The notes below the pieces were generated by a model. It was not told where the DNA came from. It saw only the letters and a program-made list of their open reading frames with translations, and made no database searches. This document shows positions 14,755 to 20,925 of a stretch of 20,925 nt of DNA, one piece after another. The first letter of the stretch is position 1. Each line of letters starts with the position of its first letter. The DNA is from DATDDB01 sp036524005 (GTDB taxonomy: Bacteria; Pseudomonadota; Gammaproteobacteria; Burkholderiales; Gallionellaceae). The DNA lies in contig DATDDB010000027.1 in the NCBI GenBank assembly GCA_036524005.1, positions 1-20,925 of the forward strand, written 5' to 3'. The position numbers were made by a program, and so were the translations under genes.

Positions 14755-15498
14755 CTAACCCTTGGTTTTGACCGCCAGGCGCAAATCTTCCCACGCCTTG
14801 GCCTTGTCAGCCGGCGTGCGCAGCAGGTAGGCGGGGTGGTAGGTGATGATAAGCGGCGTGCCTTGAAAATCGTGCACTGTGCCGCGCAGCGAACCCAATG
14901 CGGCATCGCGTCCCAGCAGGGAAGTGGCGGCAGTCTTGCCCAGGGCCACGATGATCTTCGGCTGGATCAGCGCGATCTGGCGGTGCAGGTAAGGGATGCA
15001 GGTCGCGATCTCATCGGCCTCCGGCGTGCGGTTGTTGGGCGGGCGGCACTTGACGATGTTCGCGATATACACGTTGCTGCCGCGCTTGAGCTTGATGGCC
15101 AGCAGCATGTTGTCGAGCAGCTTGCCGGCCTGTCCCACAAAGGGCTCGCCCTTCGCATCCTCGTCTGCGCCCGGTCCCTCTCCGATAAACAGCCAGTCCG
15201 CCTTTTCGTCGCCCACGCCGAATACGGTCTGCGTGCACCCGGCGCGCAGCCTGCAGGCGGTGCAGTCGCGCACCATGGTCTTCAGTTCCGGCCAGGGCAG
15301 CTGACTGATGACGGATTTGCGCTCAGCGGCAGGATCTGCCGCACCCATGCCGGCAGCCATTTCGACCGGCTGCGCAGCCAAGGGGGGCTCGGCGGCAGGC
15401 GCCTGTTGCGGTGAAGCGCTGGCAGCGACAGCGCCGCCGCGGCGTTGCCACAACGGGTAAAGATTGAGTTCGCGCAGTACGGCTTCTTCCCGGTTCAC
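14755..15498 (-). CDS. Uracil-DNA glycosylase, family 4 (iron-sulfur)
   Basis: The protein removes uracil from DNA to start base-excision repair. From the GTG at 15498 it is 247 residues. Family 4 features: four cysteines for a 4Fe-4S cluster (Cys79, Cys82, Cys151, Cys167; spacing C-x2-C, 69, 16, as in Thermus UDGa), motif GEGPGADEDAKG, KCRPPNNRTP, and the active-site HPAYLLR near the C-terminus. An N-terminal block (EEAVLRELNLYPLW) is joined by an Ala/Pro/Gln-rich linker of about 40 residues to the catalytic domain. That extension resembles the part fused or related to phage SPO1 polymerase. The frame is open to ATG 15522, but GTG 15498 overlaps the rimI stop as GTGA and has AGGA upstream inside rimI, so coupling supports it. 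Last gene of the tsaB-rimI-udg operon. Confidence 0.93.
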   Translation of the reverse strand: MNREEAVLRELNLYPLWQRRGGAVAASASPQQAPAAEPPLAAQPVEMAAGMGAADPAAERKSVISQLPWPELKTMVRDCTACRLRAGCTQTVFGVGDEKADWLFIGEGPGADEDAKGEPFVGQAGKLLDNMLLAIKLKRGSNVYIANIVKCRPPNNRTPEADEIATCIPYLHRQIALIQPKIIVALGKTAATSLLGRDAALGSLRGTVHDFQGTPLIITYHPAYLLRTPADKAKAWEDLRLAVKTKG

Positions 15499-15965
15499 CC
15501 CTGGTTTCCTTTTAAATTGCATTCCATAACGATGGCATCTTCGCGCGTGCTATTGTCCGCCGGATAGTAGCCGCGCCGCAAGCCGATCTGGTGGAATCCG
15601 CACTTGCGGTACAGCGCCAGGGCGGGGACGTTGGAAGGGCGCACTTCCAGGATGATGCGGTTGATTCCGGAGTCGTGCGCCACGGCCATCATTCTGTTTA
15701 GCACTTCCTCGCCCATGCCCTTGCGCTGGTGCTCGGCTGCAATGCCTATGGTCAGCAAATGCGCCTCATCAAGAGAGGGCATCAGCACCGTATAGCCTAT
15801 CAGCGCGCCATCCAGTTCGGCTACCATGCAGGCATAGCCGGAATCCAGCGAGTCGATGAAATTGCCCGTCGTCCAGGGGTAGGGATAGATGCTTTGTTCG
15901 ATGTGCATCACCGCTTCAACGTCCCCATAATCCATGTCGCGCAGGGTGAGCATGGCCTCCTTCAT
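15495..15965 (-). CDS. rimI: Ribosomal-protein-S18-alanine N-acetyltransferase
   Basis: A 156-residue GNAT acetyltransferase that transfers acetyl from acetyl-CoA to the N-terminal alanine of ribosomal protein S18. The acetyl-CoA pyrophosphate loop is QRKGMG (80-85). The strand LEVRPSN carries Glu107, and ALYRKCGF carries Tyr119, matching the RimI catalytic Glu/Tyr pair. YPYPWT (27-32) near the N-terminus is the RimI substrate-site signature. ATG 15965 overlaps the tsaB stop in an ATGA arrangement, and its own stop overlaps udg by four bases, so all three genes are translationally coupled. An alternative ATG at 15953 has GGAGG only two bases away, too close to serve. The tsaB-rimI pairing is common in proteobacteria and fits a shared translation-apparatus maintenance role. 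Confidence 0.94.
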   Translation of the reverse strand: MKEAMLTLRDMDYGDVEAVMHIEQSIYPYPWTTGNFIDSLDSGYACMVAELDGALIGYTVLMPSLDEAHLLTIGIAAEHQRKGMGEEVLNRMMAVAHDSGINRIILEVRPSNVPALALYRKCGFHQIGLRRGYYPADNSTREDAIVMECNLKGNQG

Positions 15966-16633
15966 CGTTCGCTGGTTTTCAGCGCCACCTTGTCGCGCAG
16001 ATAGAACGGCATCGCCTCCGCCGCATCCACACCCAGGCCGGCTGCGAACAGTGGCGCGGCGATCCGTGCAATTGCGGCGGCCTGTGGCACGGCTTGGTCA
16101 TCCACGCCTGCAAGGTGGCCGCCATAACGCGCATTGAGCTGGTCGCCGTGCGCGATGAATCCGCTGCCCGTGCCGAACCATCCCGCTCCCGCGACCGCGG
16201 GCGCATCCTGCGGCAGGCAGAGGGAGGGTTCGCAAACCGCTGCCCATTTGCCGTCCCGTTTTTCGTATATTGCATGGTATACCTCGGCCATGCGCGCATC
16301 CAGCACGGCGATCACCCGGTCGCGGCCCGATGCCTCGGCCAGCGCCTGCAAGGTGCATACCCCGATCACCGGCTTGCCAGCCCCCAGCGCCAGCCCCTGT
16401 GCCGCGCTGCAGGCGATGCGCACCCCGGTGAAGGAGCCCGGACCTGCACCAAAGGCGATGCCATCCATATCGGAGAGCTTCAGGCCTGCATCGTTCAGCA
16501 AGCCATCCAGCATGGGAATCAGCATCACGGAATGCCTTTGCCCGGCCTGTTCAGATCGGTCGGTGACCTTCCCGTCCTGCCACAGTGCAACAGAACAGTA
16601 TTCGGTCGAGGTCTCGATAGCGATAATTTTCAA
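15962..16633 (-). CDS. tsaB: tRNA threonylcarbamoyladenosine biosynthesis protein TsaB
   Basis: TsaB (YeaZ) is the inactive Kae1-like partner that scaffolds TsaD and TsaE in transferring threonylcarbamoyl to A37 of ANN-decoding tRNAs. Diagnostic features are the start KIIAIETSTEYCSVAL, the GQRHSVMLIPML helix, and GIAFGAGPGSFTGVRI, the family's most conserved block. Homologues begin M-K-I-L-A-I-D-T-S, which places the start at the TTG at 16633 (223 aa). The frame also allows TTG 16639, GTG 16642 and GTG 16657. The last would put seven extra residues (SLWWVLI) inside the CACAGAGA repeat and is unlikely. GGTGGG sits at a plausible ribosome-site distance before TTG 16633. First gene of tsaB-rimI-udg, so the repeat element forms its 5' leader or promoter region. 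Confidence 0.92.
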   Translation of the reverse strand: MKIIAIETSTEYCSVALWQDGKVTDRSEQAGQRHSVMLIPMLDGLLNDAGLKLSDMDGIAFGAGPGSFTGVRIACSAAQGLALGAGKPVIGVCTLQALAEASGRDRVIAVLDARMAEVYHAIYEKRDGKWAAVCEPSLCLPQDAPAVAGAGWFGTGSGFIAHGDQLNARYGGHLAGVDDQAVPQAAAIARIAAPLFAAGLGVDAAEAMPFYLRDKVALKTSER

Positions 16634-16643
16634 AATCAACACC

Positions 16644-16779
16644 CACCACAGAGACACAGAGACACAGAGAAAGGCAAAACCACCAAGTAGTCATGACAAC
16701 CATCGGTTTCCGGTTGTGGCTCGCCCCTCAAAGATTCTTGTTTCCAATGTCTTCTCTGTTTCTCTGTGTCTCTGTGGTG
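16644..16779. repeat. 136-bp element with 28-bp inverted ends made of CACAGAGA units
   Basis: The left arm (16644-16671) begins CACCACAGAGACACAGAGA and ends CACAGAGAA. The right arm (16752-16779), read on the minus strand, is the same 28 bases except one change in the ninth-last position (C to A). The 80-bp centre holds a second small hairpin, ACAACC/GGTTGT (16697-16702 with 16713-16718). The whole tsaB-ispF intergenic space is therefore a nested palindrome. The same repeat unit occurs before pbpC (6972-6999). It has no coding capacity and no obvious target-site duplication. It could be a MITE/REP-like element, two oppositely oriented repeat copies, or a strong hairpin that insulates tsaB from ispDF transcription. 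Confidence 0.8.
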
Positions 16780-16802
16780 AAGGCTCTTATAGTTCATAAA
16801 TT

Positions 16803-17273
16803 TCAGATCAGCAACAAAACAACCGCTTCAGCCGCGATACCCTCGCCGCGCCCGGTATAGCCCAGATTCTCAGTAGTGGTGGCCTTTACGTTCACCGCGT
16901 TCAGGGAGATGCCGAGGTCGGAGGCGATGTTCTCCACCATTTTTGCGATGTGCGGCGCCATCTTGGGCGCCTGGGCGATGATGGTGGCATCCACGTTGCC
17001 GATGCGGAAACCCGCGTTCGCCACCAGGCGCGCGGTTTCGCGCAGCAGAATGCGGCTGTCGATGTTCTTGTACTTGGCGTCGCTATCGGAAAAATGACGC
17101 CCGATGTCGCCCAGAGCCGCGGCGCCCAGCAGCGCATCGCAAATCGCATGCAGCAACACGTCCGCATCGGAGTGGCCGAGCAGGCCTTTTTCGTATGCAA
17201 TTTCGACGCCGCCCATGATCAGCTTGCGGCCTTCTACCAGTTGATGAACGTCGAATCCCGAGCCTATTCTCAT
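16803..17273 (-). CDS. ispF: 2-C-methyl-D-erythritol 2,4-cyclodiphosphate synthase
   Basis: IspF catalyses the fifth step of the MEP isoprenoid pathway, cyclising CDP-ME 2-phosphate with release of CMP. At 156 residues it has the usual family length. It begins MRIGSGFDVH with zinc ligands Asp8 and His10, and the third ligand His42 lies in the LLHAICDALLGAA helix, the same positions as in E. coli IspF. GHSDADV (33-39), ALGDIGRHF and the C-terminal VNVKATTTENLGYTGRGEG are intact. GAGAAGG lies nine bases before the ATG at 17273. The start overlaps the ispD stop by four bases (ATGA), so translation is coupled to ispD. The product is part of the supply of undecaprenyl phosphate, ubiquinone and tRNA isopentenyl groups. 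Confidence 0.97.
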   Translation of the reverse strand: MRIGSGFDVHQLVEGRKLIMGGVEIAYEKGLLGHSDADVLLHAICDALLGAAALGDIGRHFSDSDAKYKNIDSRILLRETARLVANAGFRIGNVDATIIAQAPKMAPHIAKMVENIASDLGISLNAVNVKATTTENLGYTGRGEGIAAEAVVLLLI

Positions 17274-17956
17274 TTGTGCAGCCCTTCTCTCAATAACAGC
17301 TCCGCCAGCTTAATGTCCTGCGGGTACGTAACCTTGAAATTGGTGGACTCGCATGCCACCAGCTTGGGATGCAGCCCCAGCGCCTCGATGGCCGACGCCT
17401 CATCGGTGACATTCGGCGCGGTTTCCAGCGCCTCCACCAGCAATCCGGCGCGGAACATCTGCGGCGTCTGCGCCTGCCACAGGCCGTTGCGGTCTTCGGT
17501 GTGAGCAATGCGCCTGGCGCCATCCGCGCGCTTGAGCGTATCCGCCACCGGCACCGCCAGTATTCCGCCCACCTCGTCGTCCTTCAGTTCGGCGATCATC
17601 CGGGATAAATGCGCCTGGGTCAGGCAGGGGCGAGCCGCATCATGCACCAGCACCCATTCGTCCGGCTCCAGTTCGGAGGCCATCAGGCCGTTCAGCACGC
17701 TTTCTGCGCGGGTGGCGCCGCCGCAATAGAGCGGCTGCAGCTTGTCGCCGAATTCAGACCAGTCGTAACCGTGGAACAGCGTGTCTTCCGGCGCCAGCAC
17801 GACGAAAACGGTAGCGATCTCGGCGCAGCCGCACAAAGTCGCAAGGGCATGGTAAATCATCGGCTTGCCGGCCAGCGGGAGGTACTGCTTGGGCAGTTCG
17901 CTGCCCATGCGGGAGCCGGAACCGGCGGCGGGAACGAGAGCGTAGAATTCAGGCAT
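17270..17956 (-). CDS. ispD: 2-C-methyl-D-erythritol 4-phosphate cytidylyltransferase
   Basis: IspD joins CTP and MEP to give CDP-methylerythritol, the third MEP-pathway step. The 228-residue product starts with the nucleotide-binding loop PAAGSGSRMG (9-18) followed by PKQYLPL, and contains RAESVLNGL, VLVHDAARPCL (metal and CTP site), AVPVADTLKR, QTPQMFRAGLL and TDEASAIE, all in family order. Only ATG 17956 fits the family start; it has no strong ribosome site (TTACGGG precedes it). It heads the ispD-ispF unit and is divergent from mfd across 75 bp. No frameshift or missing motif is seen. Confidence 0.96.
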   Translation of the reverse strand: MPEFYALVPAAGSGSRMGSELPKQYLPLAGKPMIYHALATLCGCAEIATVFVVLAPEDTLFHGYDWSEFGDKLQPLYCGGATRAESVLNGLMASELEPDEWVLVHDAARPCLTQAHLSRMIAELKDDEVGGILAVPVADTLKRADGARRIAHTEDRNGLWQAQTPQMFRAGLLVEALETAPNVTDEASAIEALGLHPKLVACESTNFKVTYPQDIKLAELLLREGLHK

Positions 17957-17996
17957 CCCGTAATTGTAATGGATAACGATAACGCGCTGGTTGCCT

Positions 17997-18002
17997 TATA
18001 AT
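17997..18002 (+). promoter_or_regulatory. Candidate -10 box for mfd
   Basis: A perfect TATAAT lies 29 bases before the mfd ATG in the 75-bp gap between divergent ispD and mfd. No good -35 is found at 16-18 bases upstream (TAACGA at 17974-17979 is poor), so this is a candidate only. The ispD promoter must lie in the same gap or within mfd on the minus strand. Confidence 0.3.
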
Positions 18003-18031
18003 AAGCACCTTTGCTGTTCCCGGTTGTTCCC

Positions 18032-20925
18032 ATGCTGTTCAGTTCAACTCATTCCCGTCCACGTTACACCGGCTTGCACGGCTCGTCCGATGCCCTGGCG
18101 CTGGCCCAGTTCGCCCAGAAAGGCGCGCCGCTGGTGGTGATCGCGGCCAGCGCGCTGGATGCCCAGCGGCTGGCGGAGGAAATTCCGTATTTCAACCCGG
18201 CCCTGCGCGTGCACCTGCTGCCGGACTGGGAAACCTTGCCCTATGACCATTTTTCGCCGCACCAGGACCTGATTTCCGAGCGGCTCGCCACCCTGCACCA
18301 CATCCGCACGCAGGCGTTCGACATCGTGGTGGTTCCGGTCGCTACCGCGCTGTACCCGTTGCCGCCGGTCGGTTACATGGCGGCCTATACCTTCTTCCTG
18401 AAGAAGGGCGAACGCCTCGATCTCGATGCTTTCCGCGCCCAGATGACGCTGGCAGGCTATACCCATGTGCAACAGGTGCTCACCCCGGGAGAGTACTGTG
18501 TTCGTGGCGGCCTGGTAGACCTGTTTCCAATGGGCAGCGCGCTGCCGTTTCGCGTTGACCTGTTCGACAACGACATCGAAACCATTTCCACCTTCGATGT
18601 GGATACGCAGCGCACGCTCTACCCGGTGCCGGAGATCCGTCTTCTGCCTGCGCGCGAGTTCCCGCTCGACGAGAAGGGCCAGGCGCATTTTCGCCAGAAA
18701 TTCCGCGAGCGCTTCGAGGGCGATCCGTCGCGGGCCGGTATCTACAAGGACGTGAGCAAGGGCATCGCCCCGGCAGGCATCGAGTATTACCTGCCGCTGT
18801 TCTTCGACCAGACCGCCACGCTGTTCGACTACCTGCCCAAGCAGGCCACGCTGTGCATGCACCAGGATGTGGATGAGGCCATTGCCGGTTTCGCCAGGGA
18901 CGCCGCCTCGCGCCATAACCTGCTCCGGGGCGATCCGCAGCGGCCCATTCTGGAACCTAAAGAGCTGTTCCAGGACGCAGAGCAGTTTTTCATCCGGGCG
19001 AAGGATTTCGCCAGGCTGGATATTGCCGCGAATGCCAGCACGGGAGGAAATCTTACCGCCTGCGACACCGCCGCACTGCCTGACATTGCCGTCAACCGCC
19101 GCGCGGAGAATCCGGTCCAGGCGTTTGCCGACTTCCTGAAGGCTTACCCGGGGCGTGTGCTGTTGCTGGCCGATAGCCTGGGGCGGCGCGAAATCATGGC
19201 GGAATATCTGCAAAGCCACGGTTTGGCACCCGTGCTATGCGAAAAATATGCGGATTTTCTGGCGACGCAGGACAAATTCATGCTCACCGTGGCGACAGTG
19301 GGCAGTGGCTTCATTCTCACCGCGGAAAACCTGGCGGTCGTCACAGAAAGCGAGCTGTATGCCCAGCAGGGCAGGGCGCGCGTTATGCGCGCCGCGAAGA
19401 AGAGCAATGTCGAGGGCATGCTGCGCGACCTTACCGAGCTCAAGCCGGGCGACCCGGTGGTGCACGAGCAGCATGGCATTGCGCGTTATCAAGGCCTGGT
19501 GAACCTGGACATGGGCGAGGGCGAAAACGAATTCCTGCTGCTGGAATATGCCGAGGAAGCCAAGCTGTACGTGCCGGTGGCGCAGCTGCACCTCATCAGC
19601 CGCTACAGCGGCGGCGCGCCGGAAGCTGCCCCGCTGCACAAATTGGGCAGCGGGGCCTGGGAAAAGGCCAAGCGCCGTGCGATGCAGCAAGTGCGCGATA
19701 CCGCCGCCGAGTTGCTCAACCTTTACGCGCAGCGCGCCACGCGCAAGGGCCATGCGTTCAAGTTCAATTACCACGATTATGAGGCGTTTTCCGCCGGCTT
19801 CGGCTTCGACGAGACGCCCGATCAGGCCTCCGCCATCGAGGCGGTGATACTCGACCTGCAATCCGGCAAGCCGATGGACCGCCTGATTTGCGGCGACGTG
19901 GGCTTCGGCAAGACCGAGGTGGCGCTGCGCGCCGCTTTCATCGCCGCGATGGAAGGCAAGCAGGTCGCGGTGCTGGCACCGACCACGCTGCTGGTCGAGC
20001 AGCACTACCAGAATTTCACCACGCGTTTTGCCGACTTTCCGGTGAAAATCGCCGAGCTTTCCCGTTTCCGTTCCGCCAAGGAAACCACCCAGGCCCTGAA
20101 GGACATGGCGGAGGGCAGGCTCGACATCATCATCGGCACGCACAAGCTGATCCAGAAGGACGTCAAGTTCCACAACCTGGGGCTGGTCATCATCGACGAG
20201 GAACACCGTTTCGGCGTGCAGCAGAAGGAGAGGCTCAAGGCGCTGCGCGCCGAGGTGGACGTGCTGACCCTCACCGCCACCCCCATTCCGCGCACCCTGG
20301 CGATGTCGCTGGAAGGGTTGCGCGACTTTTCGGTGATTGCGACTGCACCCCAGCGCCGCCTTTCGATCAAGACCTTCGTCAGCAACTACAGCCAGGGCGT
20401 GATCCGCGAAGCCGTGCTGCGCGAACTCAAGCGCGGCGGCCAGGTGTACTTCCTGCACAACGAGGTGGAGACCATCCCCAACATGCTGGAGAAGCTGGAA
20501 GCGTTGCTGCCGGAGGCGCGCATCCGCGTGGCGCACGGGCAGATGGCCGAGCGCGACCTGGAAGCCGTGATGCGCGATTTCACCCACCAGCGCTTCAACG
20601 TGCTGCTGTGCTCCACCATCATCGAGACCGGCATCGACGTGCCCACCGCCAACACCATCCTGATCAACCGCGCCGACCGTTTCGGTCTCGCGCAGCTGCA
20701 CCAGCTGCGCGGGCGTGTGGGCCGCTCGCATCACCAGGCCTATGCCTACCTGCTCACCCCGGACGAGGGCGCCGTCACCGCCGGGGCGAAGAAGCGGCTC
20801 GAGGCGATCCAGATGATGGAAGAGCTGGGCGCCGGCTTCTTCCTCGCCATGCACGACCTGGAGATCCGGGGCGCCGGGGAAGTGCTGGGCGAGCAGCAGA
20901 GCGGCGAGATGCAGGAAGTCGGCTT
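18032..20925 (+). CDS. mfd: Transcription-repair coupling factor Mfd (3' end outside window)
   Basis: 964 codons are present from ATG 18032 to the window edge, with no stop. Mfd removes RNA polymerase stalled at DNA lesions and recruits UvrA. The N-terminal UvrB-like module shows LLPDWETLPYDHFSPHQDLISERL and GEYCVRGGLVDLFPMGS. The RNA-polymerase-interacting domain starts near residue 473 (DPVVHEQHGIARYQGL). The RecG-like translocase has Walker A GDVGFGKTE (621-629, Lys627), motif II DEEH (722-725) followed by RFGVQQKERLK, TATPIPRTLAMSLEG, RRLSIKTFV, and motif VI QLHQLRGRVGRS (about 888-899). E. coli Mfd has 1148 residues, so about the last 190, including most of the C-terminal UvrA-masking domain, are missing. 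No Shine-Dalgarno is visible before the ATG. The mfd / ispD-ispF arrangement recurs in betaproteobacteria. Confidence 0.97.
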   Translation, partial: MLFSSTHSRPRYTGLHGSSDALALAQFAQKGAPLVVIAASALDAQRLAEEIPYFNPALRVHLLPDWETLPYDHFSPHQDLISERLATLHHIRTQAFDIVVVPVATALYPLPPVGYMAAYTFFLKKGERLDLDAFRAQMTLAGYTHVQQVLTPGEYCVRGGLVDLFPMGSALPFRVDLFDNDIETISTFDVDTQRTLYPVPEIRLLPAREFPLDEKGQAHFRQKFRERFEGDPSRAGIYKDVSKGIAPAGIEYYLPLFFDQTATLFDYLPKQATLCMHQDVDEAIAGFARDAASRHNLLRGDPQRPILEPKELFQDAEQFFIRAKDFARLDIAANASTGGNLTACDTAALPDIAVNRRAENPVQAFADFLKAYPGRVLLLADSLGRREIMAEYLQSHGLAPVLCEKYADFLATQDKFMLTVATVGSGFILTAENLAVVTESELYAQQGRARVMRAAKKSNVEGMLRDLTELKPGDPVVHEQHGIARYQGLVNLDMGEGENEFLLLEYAEEAKLYVPVAQLHLISRYSGGAPEAAPLHKLGSGAWEKAKRRAMQQVRDTAAELLNLYAQRATRKGHAFKFNYHDYEAFSAGFGFDETPDQASAIEAVILDLQSGKPMDRLICGDVGFGKTEVALRAAFIAAMEGKQVAVLAPTTLLVEQHYQNFTTRFADFPVKIAELSRFRSAKETTQALKDMAEGRLDIIIGTHKLIQKDVKFHNLGLVIIDEEHRFGVQQKERLKALRAEVDVLTLTATPIPRTLAMSLEGLRDFSVIATAPQRRLSIKTFVSNYSQGVIREAVLRELKRGGQVYFLHNEVETIPNMLEKLEALLPEARIRVAHGQMAERDLEAVMRDFTHQRFNVLLCSTIIETGIDVPTANTILINRADRFGLAQLHQLRGRVGRSHHQAYAYLLTPDEGAVTAGAKKRLEAIQMMEELGAGFFLAMHDLEIRGAGEVLGEQQSGEMQEVG

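Noticed and set aside
16644..16779. Insertion sequence with a transposase
   Set aside because: The space between the inverted arms is about 80 bp and encodes nothing, so it could at most be a non-autonomous element.
18044..20854. Two long minus-strand frames opposite mfd (18044-19219, 19235-20854)
   Set aside because: mfd on the plus strand carries every expected helicase motif in frame; the antisense frames have shadow composition.

Overview
The window is about 60% G+C, gene-dense and chromosomal in character. Its gene content (GluQ, PBP1C, DadX-type alanine racemase next to LplT, tsaB-rimI-udg, ispD-ispF divergent from mfd) and protein sequences point to a betaproteobacterium. The short CACAGAGA/CACGAAA intergenic repeats and the gene order suggest the Nitrosomonadales/Gallionellaceae side of that class, but this is an inference. 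I see no phage, transposase, CRISPR array, rRNA or tRNA.

Layout. 1-201 is the 3' end of gluQ. 414-9504 (+) is an envelope block: a giant membrane-anchored alpha-2-macroglobulin (2053 aa, thioester CTEQ), a small NTF2/SnoaL-fold protein and the bifunctional penicillin-binding protein PBP1C. A2M plus PBP1C is a known bacterial pairing (yfhM-pbpC in E. coli), thought to trap proteases and repair peptidoglycan after envelope breach. Here it is interrupted by the NTF2-like gene and a tandem-repeat patch. 9510-12247 holds five small, poorly characterised genes: an exported DUF5666-like protein (-), a second NTF2-like protein (-), a four-helix membrane protein (+), an SRPBCC-fold protein (-) and an exported LolA/DUF1571-like protein (-).

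12307-14713 holds alr (-) and lplT (+), divergent around an A/T-rich promoter region. 14755-16633 (-) is a translationally coupled tsaB-rimI-udg operon with 4-base overlaps. Between tsaB and ispF lies a 136-bp element with near-perfect 28-bp inverted ends made of the same CACAGAGA repeat seen before pbpC. 16803-17956 (-) is ispD-ispF, also overlapping by 4 bases. 18032-20925 (+) is mfd, running off the window.

Functional theme. Much of the window serves the envelope: D-alanine supply (Alr), isoprenoid precursors for the lipid carrier (IspD/F), lysophospholipid recycling (LplT), peptidoglycan synthesis (PBP1C) and periplasmic protease defence (A2M). The rest is tRNA/ribosome modification (GluQ, TsaB, RimI) and DNA repair (Udg, Mfd). 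The least conventional parts are the TM-anchored A2M with its acidic insert, the NTF2-like gene inside the A2M-PBP1C pair, the orphan cluster at 9.5-12.2 kb and the palindromic repeat element upstream of tsaB.
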